64,000 bases of DNA from NCBI GenBank assembly GCA_022539475.1, contig VCMS01000035.1:212436-276435 (forward strand). Reading direction: 5' to 3'. Under the pieces are notes generated by a model that saw only the letters and a list, made by a program, of their open reading frames with translations, was not told where the DNA came from and did not search any database. Positions 1 through 11,500 of the stretch are shown here, in pieces. The position numbers were made by a program, and so were the translations under genes. How positions within the stretch are numbered: the first letter of the stretch is position 1; every line of letters begins with the position of its first letter. Source of the DNA: Gracilaria domingensis. Taxonomy: Eukaryota; Rhodophyta; Florideophyceae; Gracilariales; Gracilariaceae.

Positions 1-987
1 GGTGAGGTGCTACTTGAGGTTATTCTCGCCGGCATCTGTGACACCGACTTGGAAATCCAACATGGCTACAAATCTCTCTCACGCCTTGTTCTTGGCCATG
101 AATTCGTCGCAAGACTGGTACAGTTTGGACCCGACTGTGCGTCAACATCGCATCTCAAAGAAGGCGACCGTGTCGTTGCTGAAATCAATTGTGTTCCTCA
201 TGGAAGTCTCTCGCGAACAGCCTTTGAAAGAGCACAGGATTGTTACCGAACTGCGTTAGGAATCTTTGGGCGTGATGGTGTGTTTGCTGAGTTCGTGTGC
301 GTGCCGTTGGAGAACGTTCATAAAGTTCCTGATCATGTACCGGATATAGATGCCGTGTTAGTGGAGCCTCTCGCAGCGGCTTGTCAGATTTACGAGCAGA
401 TTGAAGTGAGTGGCATAGAGAAGATTGCTATTGTGGGTGCTGGTCGACTTGCATGGCTTGTTGCGCAGACTATGGTGCTTCGCGCGAAGGATGTTACAGT
501 GTTCACATTTGCTGATTCTTGCGAAGGCAAACAAAACGGTGTTAGCGACGAACACCTAGCTTCGCTTTGTGATGTAAAACTTATGTCAGCGGCAGACGTA
601 TGTTCCATACCCTCCCTACAGAACCACTTCGACGTTGTGGTCGAATGCTCGTTCAAGCCGTCGGGAGTGGGCATCGCGCTGCAGCTAGTGAAGCCACGTG
701 GTACTATCGTACTCAAGTCGGCCACAGCACCTGCAAAAGGTACGAATGCGAGTGATCTTAGCCTTGCCGTCGTGAAGGAGGTTAACCTGGTTGGATCTCG
801 GTGCGGACCGTTCCCAGTGGCACTGAAGCTACTTGCTGAAAAGCGCGTAACGCCTGCTAAGCTTCCGAGAGAAATACAGTCTGTGGAGTGTGTCGCTGAG
901 GCTTTTGAGAGGACAAGACAAGCAGATTCTTTGAAGGTTCTTTTGCAGATGAGCAGAATGACGTTGCGTGCTGCGGCTTCCGCCTGA
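1..987 (+). CDS. Zinc-type medium-chain dehydrogenase/reductase, 3' part of gene
   Basis: The frame is open from base 1 with no ATG, so the gene starts upstream of the window; it ends at TGA 985-987. The 328 visible residues follow the MDR (alcohol/threonine dehydrogenase-like) order: the catalytic-zinc cysteine and following residues (GICDTD), the GHE motif, then the stretch ending LGIFGRDGVFAEF, the VEPLAAA helix and a Rossmann fold beginning VAIVGAGRLA-like (IVGAGRLA). Two things are odd. The lobe that normally carries four structural-zinc cysteines has only two in matching places (INC... and ...QDCY). The third glycine of the nucleotide-binding GxGxxG is alanine. Family reaction is NAD(P)-linked oxidation or reduction of an alcohol or sugar alcohol; the substrate cannot be told. 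Cytosolic by absence of any visible signal, although the N terminus is missing. Family call is secure, activity less so. Confidence 0.85.
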   Translation, partial: GEVLLEVILAGICDTDLEIQHGYKSLSRLVLGHEFVARLVQFGPDCASTSHLKEGDRVVAEINCVPHGSLSRTAFERAQDCYRTALGIFGRDGVFAEFVCVPLENVHKVPDHVPDIDAVLVEPLAAACQIYEQIEVSGIEKIAIVGAGRLAWLVAQTMVLRAKDVTVFTFADSCEGKQNGVSDEHLASLCDVKLMSAADVCSIPSLQNHFDVVVECSFKPSGVGIALQLVKPRGTIVLKSATAPAKGTNASDLSLAVVKEVNLVGSRCGPFPVALKLLAEKRVTPAKLPREIQSVECVAEAFERTRQADSLKVLLQMSRMTLRAAASA

Positions 988-1352
988 GAAGTCGTTCGAC
1001 ACCTTATGAGCACCTCTTGTTGTATGTGAACCACCAAAAAAGTTCTTTTTCTGACGATTAGTAGTAATGTATTTTATGACTTATGAGAAGTTGAGCGATG
1101 ACGCTCCCATTCCGTCTCGTGCATTGACGCCAAATGTGTGTTGGACGAAGCAGGACTCGAGCAGTAGATTCGTTGCCCCATCGCTTCTTTCTAGAACCAG
1201 TGAGAGAAAAGCGAAGCTTGGATATTATCTTGGATCATTGAAACAATTTCAAGCAAGCGGAGCGAACGTACGTAGCGAACTTCACTCATGTTAGTCATTA
1301 CCCAGCGTTTGGGTGGCTGTTCTGTTCTGTTGATGCTTCAAATCATGTCTTT

Positions 1353-2336
1353 CTATCCCCAGATCCATGTCGACCAGCTATTCGAAGCTGAAGCCGACTT
1401 CATAGCACAGATTCCCTGCGCTTTTTCGAGCATATTCATTACTTGTGTCATAGATGGTCTGGCTTCGGGGTCTGCTGCCCAGCAGTTTGTGATGATGTGA
1501 GAAACTACTTCTGGAACTTGAGAACCAAGATCTGGTCGCAAATCATGCTTCACCACGCCTGCAGCCGCTTGTGCCGGTGTTAGAAACTTTTCCATGTACG
1601 GGTAGTCTACTCCAGTTATGAGGCAATACATCAGCATGCCAAAGGAGAACACGTCAGCAGGCAAGCCGTACTTCTCGTGGCGAATGACCTCAGGAGCCAT
1701 CTACACGTAGTGACAAGATGGTTAGAATTGTCAGAACTTACTGGGCGCATATTCACAAGTGTTGCTTTCGAAACCATTGTACGCTGTGCTTAAACTTACA
1801 AATTCCCATGTGCCTGTTTCGCCTGTTGTACAACCCTCTGGGGTTGCGTAGGTCGCCAAGCCCCAGTCTCCGAGCTTCGGTACTTCCCCGTGCAACAATA
1901 TCTGACTGGGTTTCACGTCCCGATGAATAATGTTTAGGCCGTGTGCAAAGCACAAGGCCCTGGCCACTCCTGAACAGATTGCCAATCCTTTTTGAATTCT
2001 TGACGGACCATAACGCGAGCACTTCAGAACACCACCATCGCAAAACTCGAAGATGAGACTGTCAAGCTTCTTCGATCTTATGCAGCCAATGAAGAGCATG
2101 ATATTGGGATGGCGAAGCTGGGCATTGATCTTCATCTCGTTCTCAAAGTCTGTCACAGCATGCTCCCTTGTTATTGGTTCTTCTATTTCATCAAGAGGTT
2201 TAAGTGTTTTCACAGCAACTTGAAGACCTTGCAGAGAAGCTCGAGAAACACGTGCAGTCGTGCCCTCTGCTACGTTTTTCGCGTCTCTCAGATCTGCTAC
2301 TGAATACACTCTCAACGGGACGCAGACGGAATTCAT
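1353..2336 (-). CDS. Small TKL-type protein kinase with one intron
   Basis: Two exons, 2336-1800 and 1700-1353, encode about 294 residues that are almost only a kinase domain. I start at the ATG at 2334-2336 because the frame upstream is open but lacks an ATG; a further 5' exon is possible. Visible motifs: glycine-loop-like AEGTTARV, the ATP-anchoring lysine in VAVKTL (about residue 43), HRDVKPSQILL with the catalytic Asp at about 140, DWG at about 157, and MAPEV after the splice junction. The family usually has Asn five residues after the catalytic Asp and DFG; here these are Gln and DWG, so magnesium binding may be altered. The activation segment joins as GTWEF-MAPEV exactly across the intron, which confirms the splice. 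Raf/MLK-like TKL kinases are the nearest family I recognise. Substrate unknown. Confidence 0.8.
1701..1799 (-). other. Spliceosomal intron (GT-AG, 99 bp) in the kinase gene
   Basis: On the minus strand the donor reads TTT|GTAAGT and the acceptor reads CGTGTAG|ATG. Removing 99 bases joins the kinase activation segment in phase 0 (GTWEF then MAPEV), as the family requires. It is the only intron in the window with protein-level proof. Confidence 0.85.
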
Positions 2337-3537
2337 TATACCTCGCACGCCAAACGTTTTCGTCACGAACAAACTCACACTAGGCAGTAGCGTCTTGCTG
2401 ATGGAAATAATGGATGAGGCGTTCCATGCTTTAGCCCCTGAAAAAACAACGCATACCGAAAAGCTGGCCCGGAAACTCGTAACCTAGAATTGGGGGTCTC
2501 GTACATTTCGCAAGAACAGAAGTCAGTCGAAACCGTTGCGCTGCAGATCATTGGGCTCCACATCTTCGTTAAAGGCAGCTTAAGATTAGTTCCCATTCTA
2601 ATGCATGCCATTGCCTAAACCACTCGAACACCAATTGTTCTATGCACACGGTTTGTCAGGTTACAAAATTCAGAGACACAGTTACAGCCACACACACACA
2701 CACACACCCTTCGGACGGGGTAATGGAGATAAATTGTCTGCGCGGTCATGCATAGTCCCCTTTCGTAGGTACCTGGGCCACAGCCCGGTCATGAGGACTA
2801 ACGCAGCTCTGTTGGCCGGGTTGTTTGGGCCAAAAAGTTGACGGTATGGAAAGAGGAGGATGCCTAAGAAGGCATTACCTCATCTTTTTGAAGAGCAATG
2901 CTGAATTCAACATGTTCTTGATAAGATGAACACCATACAAGGACTCCAGGCTTTAGCCGAGGTTTCGAAAGTGTGGGCAAAATGATAAATCTTCTCTTAC
3001 AGGCGCAATAGTCTAACTTTCACATGCTGCAGCGCGCTTCGGTCGTGAGAAGCCCTGTTTCACCAGAAAACCCAGAACTCTCTCGGTCCATTTTGCTCTG
3101 CTCGAATAGTTCGGGTCTCTTTCCGGGTCTAAAGCTAGATCTGTTTCTGCTTCGCCCGGGGAAGTTAGAAAAACCACGAGAAGTCGAATCTCAAGTGTTC
3201 GTAGATATTTGTTGCTCGTGCTCTTTCACTCATCACTTCTGCCGGGGGTAGCCGTGTTCTAGGACCGAGGATGTGCTCTTCTTTACTGCGATCCTAGTTT
3301 CGAGGCAAGTATTGTAGAATTTCCAAGAGAATCCATGCTCCACTCGAGATTTGTCTCATGGCAACAGATAGAAAACCTCAACTAGCATTCAGATTGCTGA
3401 TAAACAATTATCAAAACTCAAACTGCAATGCGGAAGCCCAGTTTCTTTCAACAGAAACGCTGTATATCATGTAGCATGGCGGAATTAGGCTGTTATGCTC
3501 AAAAAGAGAGAGAGAGCTTCTATCATGTCAAGAAAAC
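2337..3537. other. Intergenic, no gene recognised
   Basis: Only short unconvincing open frames. It holds a (CA)n microsatellite at about 2690-2707 and, at 3501-3516, a short GA run. No repeat or RNA gene recognised. Confidence 0.5.
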
Positions 3538-3550
3538 GAGATTATCTTCT
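3538..3550. repeat. Target-site duplication of the LINE, left copy
   Basis: GAGATTATCTTCT, identical to 4444-4456, on the 3' (GA-tail) side of the LINE. It merges into the CT run, so its inner edge is uncertain by a few bases. Confidence 0.7.
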
Positions 3551-4443
3551 CTCTCTCTCTCTCCTTTATAGTCATCTGCCCCCAATTACGAGGCAGAAGT
3601 AAAGCTATTTCTATGCCTAGAAGTAACCTTCTCTCCTAAAGAATGCCAAAAACTTTGACGGCCATTGCTTAATCATATCTATCATGCGCTTGTCTTTTCT
3701 TTCTCTGGGGGTTGGTAATTCATTCCTACGTGACGCGTTAGTTAGTGGGCATCGAAACAACACGTGATCAGCATCCTTCTTGGCGTTGGTGCCGCAGCTG
3801 CATCGTACCATTTTCTTTTCCATGTAAGATGCCACTGGGTGCAAGGAACTAACATGTCCTGTCGCAAACTGTGCCAAAAGAACCTCGGCCTTTCTTGCCT
3901 CGTTCCAATCTTTGATATCCCACAATTGTGCAATAGATTTGCTTTGCTGCTTTGTTCTGATTACTGACATGGCATCCGCGTACGCGGTCGATCGGAACTT
4001 TAAGCTGAATCTGCAGCGGGTAGCTAAGGCCAGACTTTGCAAGACTGTCGACGAGGTCGTTCGGCGCAAACCCACAGTGACTAGGAATCCATGAAATGTA
4101 CACGATGCAGGTTTCACAGAGATCTTTGAGTTCCAGCGCAAGCAGTTGAAGAGTGCGGCATTGCTTGCGCAGATTTCCCTGTAGGGCTTGTATAAGGGCC
4201 CACGAGTCTGGAAGATCCGGACAACGCCTTTCGCCCGTCCTCGTAACGCTTTGATCGCTGTTGTCATGGCGCGAATCTCGGCCGTATAAGAGCATACATG
4301 CACTCCAGCTGGAATAACATTCTGCTCTGGAGTCGGCTGGTGATTCCAATATATCACGTATGCTCCGGCGCCGACCGGACAGGGATGAAGAAATCGGATC
4401 GGAAGGGTATCTCCATCTTTGTCTGTGACAGTGCGCTCAATAT
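3551..4443 (-). mobile_element. 5'-truncated LINE (non-LTR retrotransposon), RNase H end
   Basis: Reading right to left, the coding part starts inside an RNase H domain (PVGAGAYVIYW, then TAEIRAM, DSWALIQALQ and WIPSHCGFAPNDLVDSLAK) and ends with a C-terminal cysteine cluster (CSCGTNAKK...HVLFRCP) typical of LINE ORF2 proteins with a C-terminal RNase H. The domain switches frame at about 4220 and back at about 3990, so it is dead. The stop is at 3617-3619, followed by about 65 bases and a (GA)n tail instead of poly(A). Direct repeats of 13 bases flank the whole piece, so this is a complete 5'-truncated insertion about 0.9 kb long, made by target-primed reverse transcription. Reverse transcriptase and endonuclease parts were never copied in. 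Confidence 0.8.
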
Positions 4444-4456
4444 GAGATTATCTTCT
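4444..4456. repeat. Target-site duplication of the LINE, right copy
   Basis: GAGATTATCTTCT directly abuts the point where the RNase H reading begins, marking the 5' truncation point. Confidence 0.7.
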
Positions 4457-6165
4457 TCTTCTTTAATGCGGACAACATCCTCTAATTCCAAGGATGTAGT
4501 AAAACGAGACTATATTTCTCTCACTCGAGTGTGAGTCGTCCTCCCACTCGAAACCTTTGCCGCCCCTGTTTCCGCTTATGTGGTAGGCTGCGAAGTCATC
4601 GATGTCATATGGGAGACTGTCAACACCTTAGAGATGTAATGCTTTCTTAGAATAACTAGGAGCTGCTCAACGTGCGCAATGCGGCTACATATCTGTACCA
4701 GGGTAGTCAGTGGCTATATTCTGACAAAAGTCTTATCGGTTGTCGCTGGGTCTTAGTAAACCCCGCATGATACGAGGAGTTAGCGTAACGAGTCGCGCAT
4801 CAAAGAAGAAGGAGAGAGAGACTGTGAGAGCTAATCGGATGGACTTCATGGTGGGATGCTCTCAAAAAAGTCAGGGTTTGTGAGAGAGAACAAAAGAGAA
4901 CGGAGCAGAACTGAGTGGGGTTTACCTGGAGAACAGTTGCTATCGTAACAGTTGGTTGATCTCCTCTTCGAGACCAAGTAGTCGCGAAGGAGGGCAGCCT
5001 CTTATACCGACCGTGTCCGGTCTAGCATTTTGACTTGGACCGATGGGTCGCTTGAAAGCATAACAGTAGTGTTTCGGCAGGTATCGACAGAATCCTCTTA
5101 GTAGTGCCAGGCAGGCAGCGGTGATATCGGAAAGAGGGAGAGCGATGCGCCACCACACAAAGGGCTAGTGGCGCTACAGTTGAAGACAGCGCAGACGTGC
5201 CAGGGACTGGTGCAGAACTGCAGGGTTAGAACAGCAGGCACAACCCTTGTATCGGTAGCATACAGACTTTCATAAGAAGAAGAAGAATGGAGAAATTCAG
5301 GCGAGGAGCTGCGTATCTTCAGGTGTTCGAATCAAACTTTGTCGAGACTTTCTGAAAGGGGGCTTGTTTTAGTGAGATTGATGAAGAGTATCTTTAATCG
5401 GTACTGCCCTTCCTATAGAGAGAAAGTTTCGTTGAAGAGAAACGCTCGTTGCTATGCCGTAATTAGGCTAGGATACCCACAAAGAGGATGGGGGAGGAGC
5501 TCCATGAGGAAGAGCCAAGCTCGGGACCAGACAAAGAGATGTTTTCGTACAGATCGAGCTCAAAACACTTGATGGTTTCATCGACTGGATAACTTCGCAA
5601 TGGTCATCTCGACTATTTTCTATGTGAAAGACATTCGTCACTTCGCTATGCTGAGCGAGTGAATTGGCAACATTCTAGCATTGCGGGACATGACTTTCCT
5701 TAACCCGAGCTGAATCAATACTCTCAGGAATATAAGCAATGAACTCAACTAACTCTTTCTTTACGTTGCAAGTAGATTAGTCATGATGGTAGCAGTAAAG
5801 ATACTCTCTTGTACATACGTTTCAATGTTTCACAAACCCGGACATTAACTGAAAGCGCGACTCATGGTGACGTCGCGACGTATGTCATAACATGTTAAAT
5901 TGTTCGTCTCTGCAATAAAGTACCAAACAAAGAACCAGGTGTAAAGCATTATCTCTCACCACAAATTCTCATCTCGCGAGCAGAAGCCCCTCCCGGACGA
6001 AAATGGGGATGAGACATTTGCAAAGAACTTGGGAAAACAATCCGAAAACTAAGCATCTGCAAGTTTTGGTAGTCTATGGGGACACCTTTCTCTGTACACC
6101 TCAACTCAACCGAGTGGTCTTATCGCGTATCTCCATGACATTCGCCCGCGGACAAGTATAGTTAT
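4457..6165. other. Intergenic, no gene recognised
   Basis: Several short open frames without recognisable domains. A short GAA run lies near 5276-5288. Nothing else stands out. Confidence 0.45.
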
Positions 6166-7539
6166 CTACATCCTTTCCAAAACTCGTTCGGATACAGGAG
6201 ATCCCATCTCCCTGAAGAAAAGGCGCTTTTCACTCTCCTCCGATTTCTTCCAACAAGTGTATTGCTTCAAAGTGCTGATGAGGTAGTACACTTCACGAAG
6301 AAGATCAAACATTCTTCTCAGCCTTTCGACACTCTCGTACTTTTTCCATCGTTCAAGGTAGAACCCCAGTTCATCGAAAGTGACATCCCGATATCCGCTG
6401 CAGCTGAATGTGAAATCGATCGCATCCAAGAGCGGGAAGCTGATAGAGGTCGCTTCAAAGTCAAAGAAGGTAAATTCATCCATGCCTTTCCTCAATACGT
6501 TCACTGGCTGAAGATCTCCATGCACTAGAGTAAGTGGTACACGAAAAGCGGATACTTCATTGAGCACGTTTCTTGCATACGAAAGAAACTTAAGCTTGTA
6601 GTGTTCTTCTTCATATTCCCTCAGAGCCTTTCGCCTAATTTCTGTGACCTGTGCTTCATACCAGTTGGGATCTCGAACCATGTCTTCAAGCCTCTGATTT
6701 ATTTGCTCGGCATCAAGGAGAGGCACTCCTGACTTTTCCAGCTCGTCAATCACATCCAATGATGCTTCCTGTATGCACGCCCATTCTTCCAATATTTGGC
6801 GCCTGAGTCCTGTGTTCTCGCTCTTTGAAATTTCCGTTTCATCGATAACCGTTCCGTAATCCTCCATAAGCATCCAGCGTCTTCTCAGGTCGACGCCGAG
6901 AGGCTTTCGAAAACGGTTTGGCATGATTCTAAATAGGGCACATGCTACGATTACTTCGTCATGTTCGGACGGAACCACTGCCTTCATATAGAACACGGAG
7001 CGAGCTTCAGTTTCTGCACGAAGCACGCATCCGCTCATACCAGTAGTAACCTTCTCGATACTAGTGACGTTGGTGTTGGCATAACGCTTGACATTATCCT
7101 TCAGCCAAACTGAAGCCTCGGAGAGCCAATTGGGACGAGAGTATGGTCGCAAAGATTCGGAATGCACGTTTAGGCCGAGGGTTTTGAACTGCTTCATGAA
7201 TTTCACAATTGACTCCTTGATTGGGAAAATCAATATGGTGCTTACATCATTTTGACGTACCCACTTGTATGAACTGGGGGCTTCGACATTGTCATCGCGT
7301 GGAACAAATATGAGAAGGGCAGGTACGTAGTGTGGCCCGCTCAACTCTTCAGCTTCCGCACGTAAAAAATCCAAACGGAAAGAAGTATGAACGTCTCTCT
7401 CCACAGATGCGCATGTTTCCTTAAGATATGACATGTAATTCTTGTGGAATCGGACTACGGGAAGGCGATTATCTTCGGTTGCCAAAACGCTGTTGCAATT
7501 CGGCTGTGTGATCAACACGTGCTTCAGCGTTGGCATCAT
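6166..7539 (-). CDS. Aminoglycoside-phosphotransferase (APH)-fold protein
   Basis: A single-exon protein of 457 residues starting at the ATG 7537-7539. The C-terminal two thirds has the APH/choline-kinase fold: a lobe lysine in FYMKAV (about 186), the Brenner motif LVHGDLQPVNVL (Asp about 342, Asn about 347) and the metal-binding FFDFEA (Asp about 360). Catalytic residues look complete, so it probably phosphorylates a small molecule from ATP. The roughly 155-residue N-terminal part has no domain I know. APH-like proteins in eukaryotes act on choline, sugars, fructosamines or unknown metabolites, and the sequence does not say which. No signal peptide or membrane segment. It lies between two non-coding stretches and is not obviously co-regulated with neighbours. 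Confidence 0.8.
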   Translation of the reverse strand: MMPTLKHVLITQPNCNSVLATEDNRLPVVRFHKNYMSYLKETCASVERDVHTSFRLDFLRAEAEELSGPHYVPALLIFVPRDDNVEAPSSYKWVRQNDVSTILIFPIKESIVKFMKQFKTLGLNVHSESLRPYSRPNWLSEASVWLKDNVKRYANTNVTSIEKVTTGMSGCVLRAETEARSVFYMKAVVPSEHDEVIVACALFRIMPNRFRKPLGVDLRRRWMLMEDYGTVIDETEISKSENTGLRRQILEEWACIQEASLDVIDELEKSGVPLLDAEQINQRLEDMVRDPNWYEAQVTEIRRKALREYEEEHYKLKFLSYARNVLNEVSAFRVPLTLVHGDLQPVNVLRKGMDEFTFFDFEATSISFPLLDAIDFTFSCSGYRDVTFDELGFYLERWKKYESVERLRRMFDLLREVYYLISTLKQYTCWKKSEESEKRLFFREMGSPVSERVLERM

Positions 7540-8508
7540 GTTTTGGACGTTTCAGTACCACAGTCGCTTGCTAGTGGCGTGCATCCCCTGAATACACCCA
7601 TTCACCACGAAGTTTCACGAGAACGAAATTGATATACGAGCGGATATCAACTCAGAACAAAGGCCTTTTCGTAGTCCCCGGCAATACGAAGTGTAGTAAG
7701 ATACTGTATGACAACCAAACTATGTAAGGGGCCTCGCTGTTCCACAGCGTATTGAATGCGTGTGGACCTAGTTCACATTCCCTCGGTACGCTGCGTATGA
7801 TCGCCCTGGTCCTCGTGATGGCTCTTTCTTCACCTTTCGCAAACTTGGACAGCCTCGGTTCGCGACCCCACCGTGCAGCTTTGTAATGTACACGAAGGAG
7901 AAATTTTATTTGGTTACATACCGGAGGTCGTTTGCGGAATCCTTATAGGAATCCCCAATTTGCAGCCTATTCGCACCGTTTTCTCTCGAAACCAAGTTCA
8001 CGACTTCCAGCTCCTCACTCAGTGACACATACTGCTCCATCGCTTTCGACTGCTCATACAAACGATTCAACATGCCTTTTGACTCCTGGCTCGCGAAGGT
8101 GTAGAGCGAGATGGTTCACGTCCAATCAAATCGAAAGGCAGTTACCAGTTCCCGCGCTTTACATCCGAAGGTAGAAACAGTGCTAAGGAAGCGTCGCAGG
8201 TAATCAGCTTGCAGCGAATCGCTGCGCTTCCTGGACCAGCAACCTTCCGACACCTTCGAGAGTTACGAAAACGACTTCCCCGGAAAAAACTCAGTTCAGT
8301 TTGAGTAATCTCTCTCGCGCTGATCTGCTCTTTGAGTGGTGGGCCACAATCCCCTGCGGGTGCAGTTAACCAATATCTACCATCTCATACATATATTCTC
8401 AGGCAGTACTACGATATTTTTGAGCTCAAATCGCGGGTAAGAGGGTTTAGCAGTACCACTCGTAGCCGTCCGCTAAAGCTGCTCCGAATCACGTCTCATA
8501 CGCTAAAA
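7540..8508. other. Intergenic, no gene recognised
   Basis: Lies upstream of the APH-fold gene and downstream of the large beta-propeller gene, both on the minus strand. It should hold the promoter of the former and the 3' end of the latter. No motif recognised with confidence. Confidence 0.45.
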
Positions 8509-11500
8509 CTACGATAGAACTACTTGCCCGACACCACAACACGGACAAGGATTAGAGGCTACTATACCGATGTCCGTGGCAAAAACAGCCGGGCAAACCA
8601 TACATCGTAAACACGGCGATGTGCTGATAACCTTCAAGCTTCGGAAACATACACTCCCAAATGATTGAGGCATCGTGTCAACAAATCCTCTTGTCTGACA
8701 TACAGCGTACTTCTCCCTAAGAGATGCTCGTGAACCATCCGGAATTCCGAGTTGTTTGACGAGACGCATTGCTTGAGCTGCAGTCCCAAAGTTACCCAGC
8801 AGAATGTTTGCATCCGCTGCCTGAACTAAACCATCAATGCGGTCTGCAACTGATAACTGTAGCTTTGTCAGCCCATTTGCTAGCTGCGCGTACGTTACTC
8901 TTCCTGGTATTGTATTAGCATGTTCTCCGCTGGCTATCTCCTCCATAGCTATTCGTATTCTGCAGGCCATCTGATAGAAAACGATACCATTAAGCAGTTC
9001 CGACGAAACAATTACCCCACGTTCTCGACCACGAGCAATCGAACGCAAGGCACTGTCCAGCTCCTTCTGCGCAAGCACAAAGCGTTTATTCGAATACTTT
9101 GCCACAGCACGTTCGAATATTTCCGGTGCGCGTATGCTTCCTGCAGGGGCACCAGAAGCATGTAGATTTCGTTGTGACACCACCATTTGCCCTGCAGCCG
9201 CTTTCAGTTCTCCACGTGCTACTTCGTTCTTCTCCTTCTGCGTAGCAATCATCCTTCGCGTCTCCTCAGTGTTCCTCCTTGTTATATCCGTTAGATCCCT
9301 TTGATCTGATGATGCCATTTCTTCGTGCATCGCTCCTCCCTCATCTGCACCTTCCGCCCGCTCTTGTTTCGTAGTTCCGAACAGATCATCATCCGAAGAG
9401 TCATCTAATCCTCCTTTCGCTTGGTCTCGAGAAGGCTGCTCTGTAACCCTTACAGGTGTAACATTTCCATCAAATTCATCGGCGGCATAGGACAGTCCTG
9501 TTTGTCCCCCAAAGCTCTCGTATTCGTGGAACACCTCTCGCCTCATGACAAGCAACCTATCACTGACATGTTTGGTGGTGTTCGTAACCAACTTCGTTTG
9601 CTGAGCAGGTAATGGCCGTCCTTCCGCATCTTCTTCAGGTGGAACTCTCACCATGATCACACGTTGATCTACAGACCCCAGTGATATCGCGGAGGCGTTT
9701 ACAGCTTTGATCGCTCGCTGAAGGTTCTGTCTATCTCTCTGCTTCACAATCATTGAAGAATCTGTGGCAACGCTGCTTACAGAACTCTTTTCTAGGAGTG
9801 GACGCAAGACCTCAAGTAAGTATGTATTCCTGGATATTCGAGCCGCTGTTATCACTGAACGAAGAGCGGCGTATCCTCCTTCTGTGTCCACAAATGCAGA
9901 GAAAGTCCCTTTCCGACCCAGTAATGTAGAACATCTCCGCCCAACAGCAAAATCTCCCGCAGCGAAAGACATGTTCAAAGTTCGCTGAATCATTCGAAAC
10001 AATTCAGTTCCGTCATGAAACTCGGCGGACGATGGCAAACGAGCATATTCTTCTTCTAATATGTTGAGGGAACCGTTGAAATCACCCAATCTCCCCAGAA
10101 GTGCTGCACGCCGCAACGGAGACAAGCTACCCCTTCCTTCTGCAGAAACGGATATGAGATACGCAATAGGTGTTAGGTTACTCTCAATGAGAGAATCAGT
10201 TACTTCTGCGGAAGCTTGGGATGCGTCATGAGTATCCAGAACTGCCTTCACCTTATCAGCGATATCTGGAGAACGGCGACTCTTCAAGTTTTCGAAAGAA
10301 AGCATGCCCCGGACTGTACTTGATAGGGCACTATAGGGTCGCGTAGCGATGGCAAGAGAGCACTGGCTTGGATCAGGACTTGTTATCGTATGCACAATCC
10401 TATCCGGTAAGCACGCAACCAAAGCTGGGAGATGTCCCCCATTGCTAAGATTGACGACAAGATCTGCTTGACTGTTCAAAGCCACCGAAAACACAGAGTT
10501 TCCTTGTGCCAATAGAATTGAAGGTCCGACCCAAGACATGTTGGGGACGCAAAAAGGCACTACTTTTCTTTGAATGCTTTGCATATCAAACACAGAGTGA
10601 ACGCTGAGGATATGCCGAACGAAAAAGATTCGTCTGTCCGTCATTATCGCTCCGATGTATTGATCTGAACGAGATGGCAACTTCTGCCATCGAACGTCAA
10701 TAACGATTTCATTCTCTCGCAGTGCGACAGCTGAGTCATCGTCCACCGCGAATGCCATAGCAGCATCATGATAGTTATCACGAACATATGAATCTGATTC
10801 AAACGCATTTCTGGACACAACCAATCGATTGTGGTCTATATCATGATATAAAACTGCGTTCCAGCGAGCAAAGGGAGTCCGAAAAACTCTCCTCACTCCT
10901 CCGCTAACCAGTTTGAAACGTTGAACACCTCGGGATTGGCGGGTTTCTTGCAGTCCATGCTTGTTGGATGGTGCCGCAAACGAGAACAGCGATGCCGATG
11001 ATCCAGAGCTTGAGACTATGAATATTTTATCTTGCTCTCCCGCAGCCCCAAGAAAACAGCCAGTCTTTCCCCCTACAGGCTCCGAGACATTCCATTGCTC
11101 ATTCTCACGTCTTGTGCAGAGCACGTACTTTTCTGGAGGCTCCGGATCGGCGTATGAGTTATTGTCAGCTTCGCTGTCTCCATCGTAGAATACTAGAGCG
11201 CCAACACAAAACCCATCGGCATCACGAGCGACTTCTATACGTTGTATGTCACCAGGGGGTAACTGACAGCAAAAGCTTATCTGTTCAACACCAAGCTCAT
11301 AACGGAAAAGGCTTCCCTGATGAATAACAAGACTGTCTGAGTCAACAAGGACGGGTCCTTTGAATATATCTCCACTTTTGAAAGAGAAACCGGAGTCAAG
11401 ACCTGACGTTATAGGCCTCTGTATGGCAGGAAGGCCAGCTACAGATGACTGAAACACGTAGACGTTGCCCGTAGTGTCCAGAGTACAAGAGAACAGTCCA

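Noticed and set aside
390-1037. 215-codon minus frame opposite the dehydrogenase
   Set aside because: The plus strand has clear MDR motifs; the antisense frame is a mirror effect.
2375-2611. 78-codon minus frame upstream of the kinase as an extra exon
   Set aside because: No kinase-like or regulatory domain and no convincing splice pair to the kinase exon.
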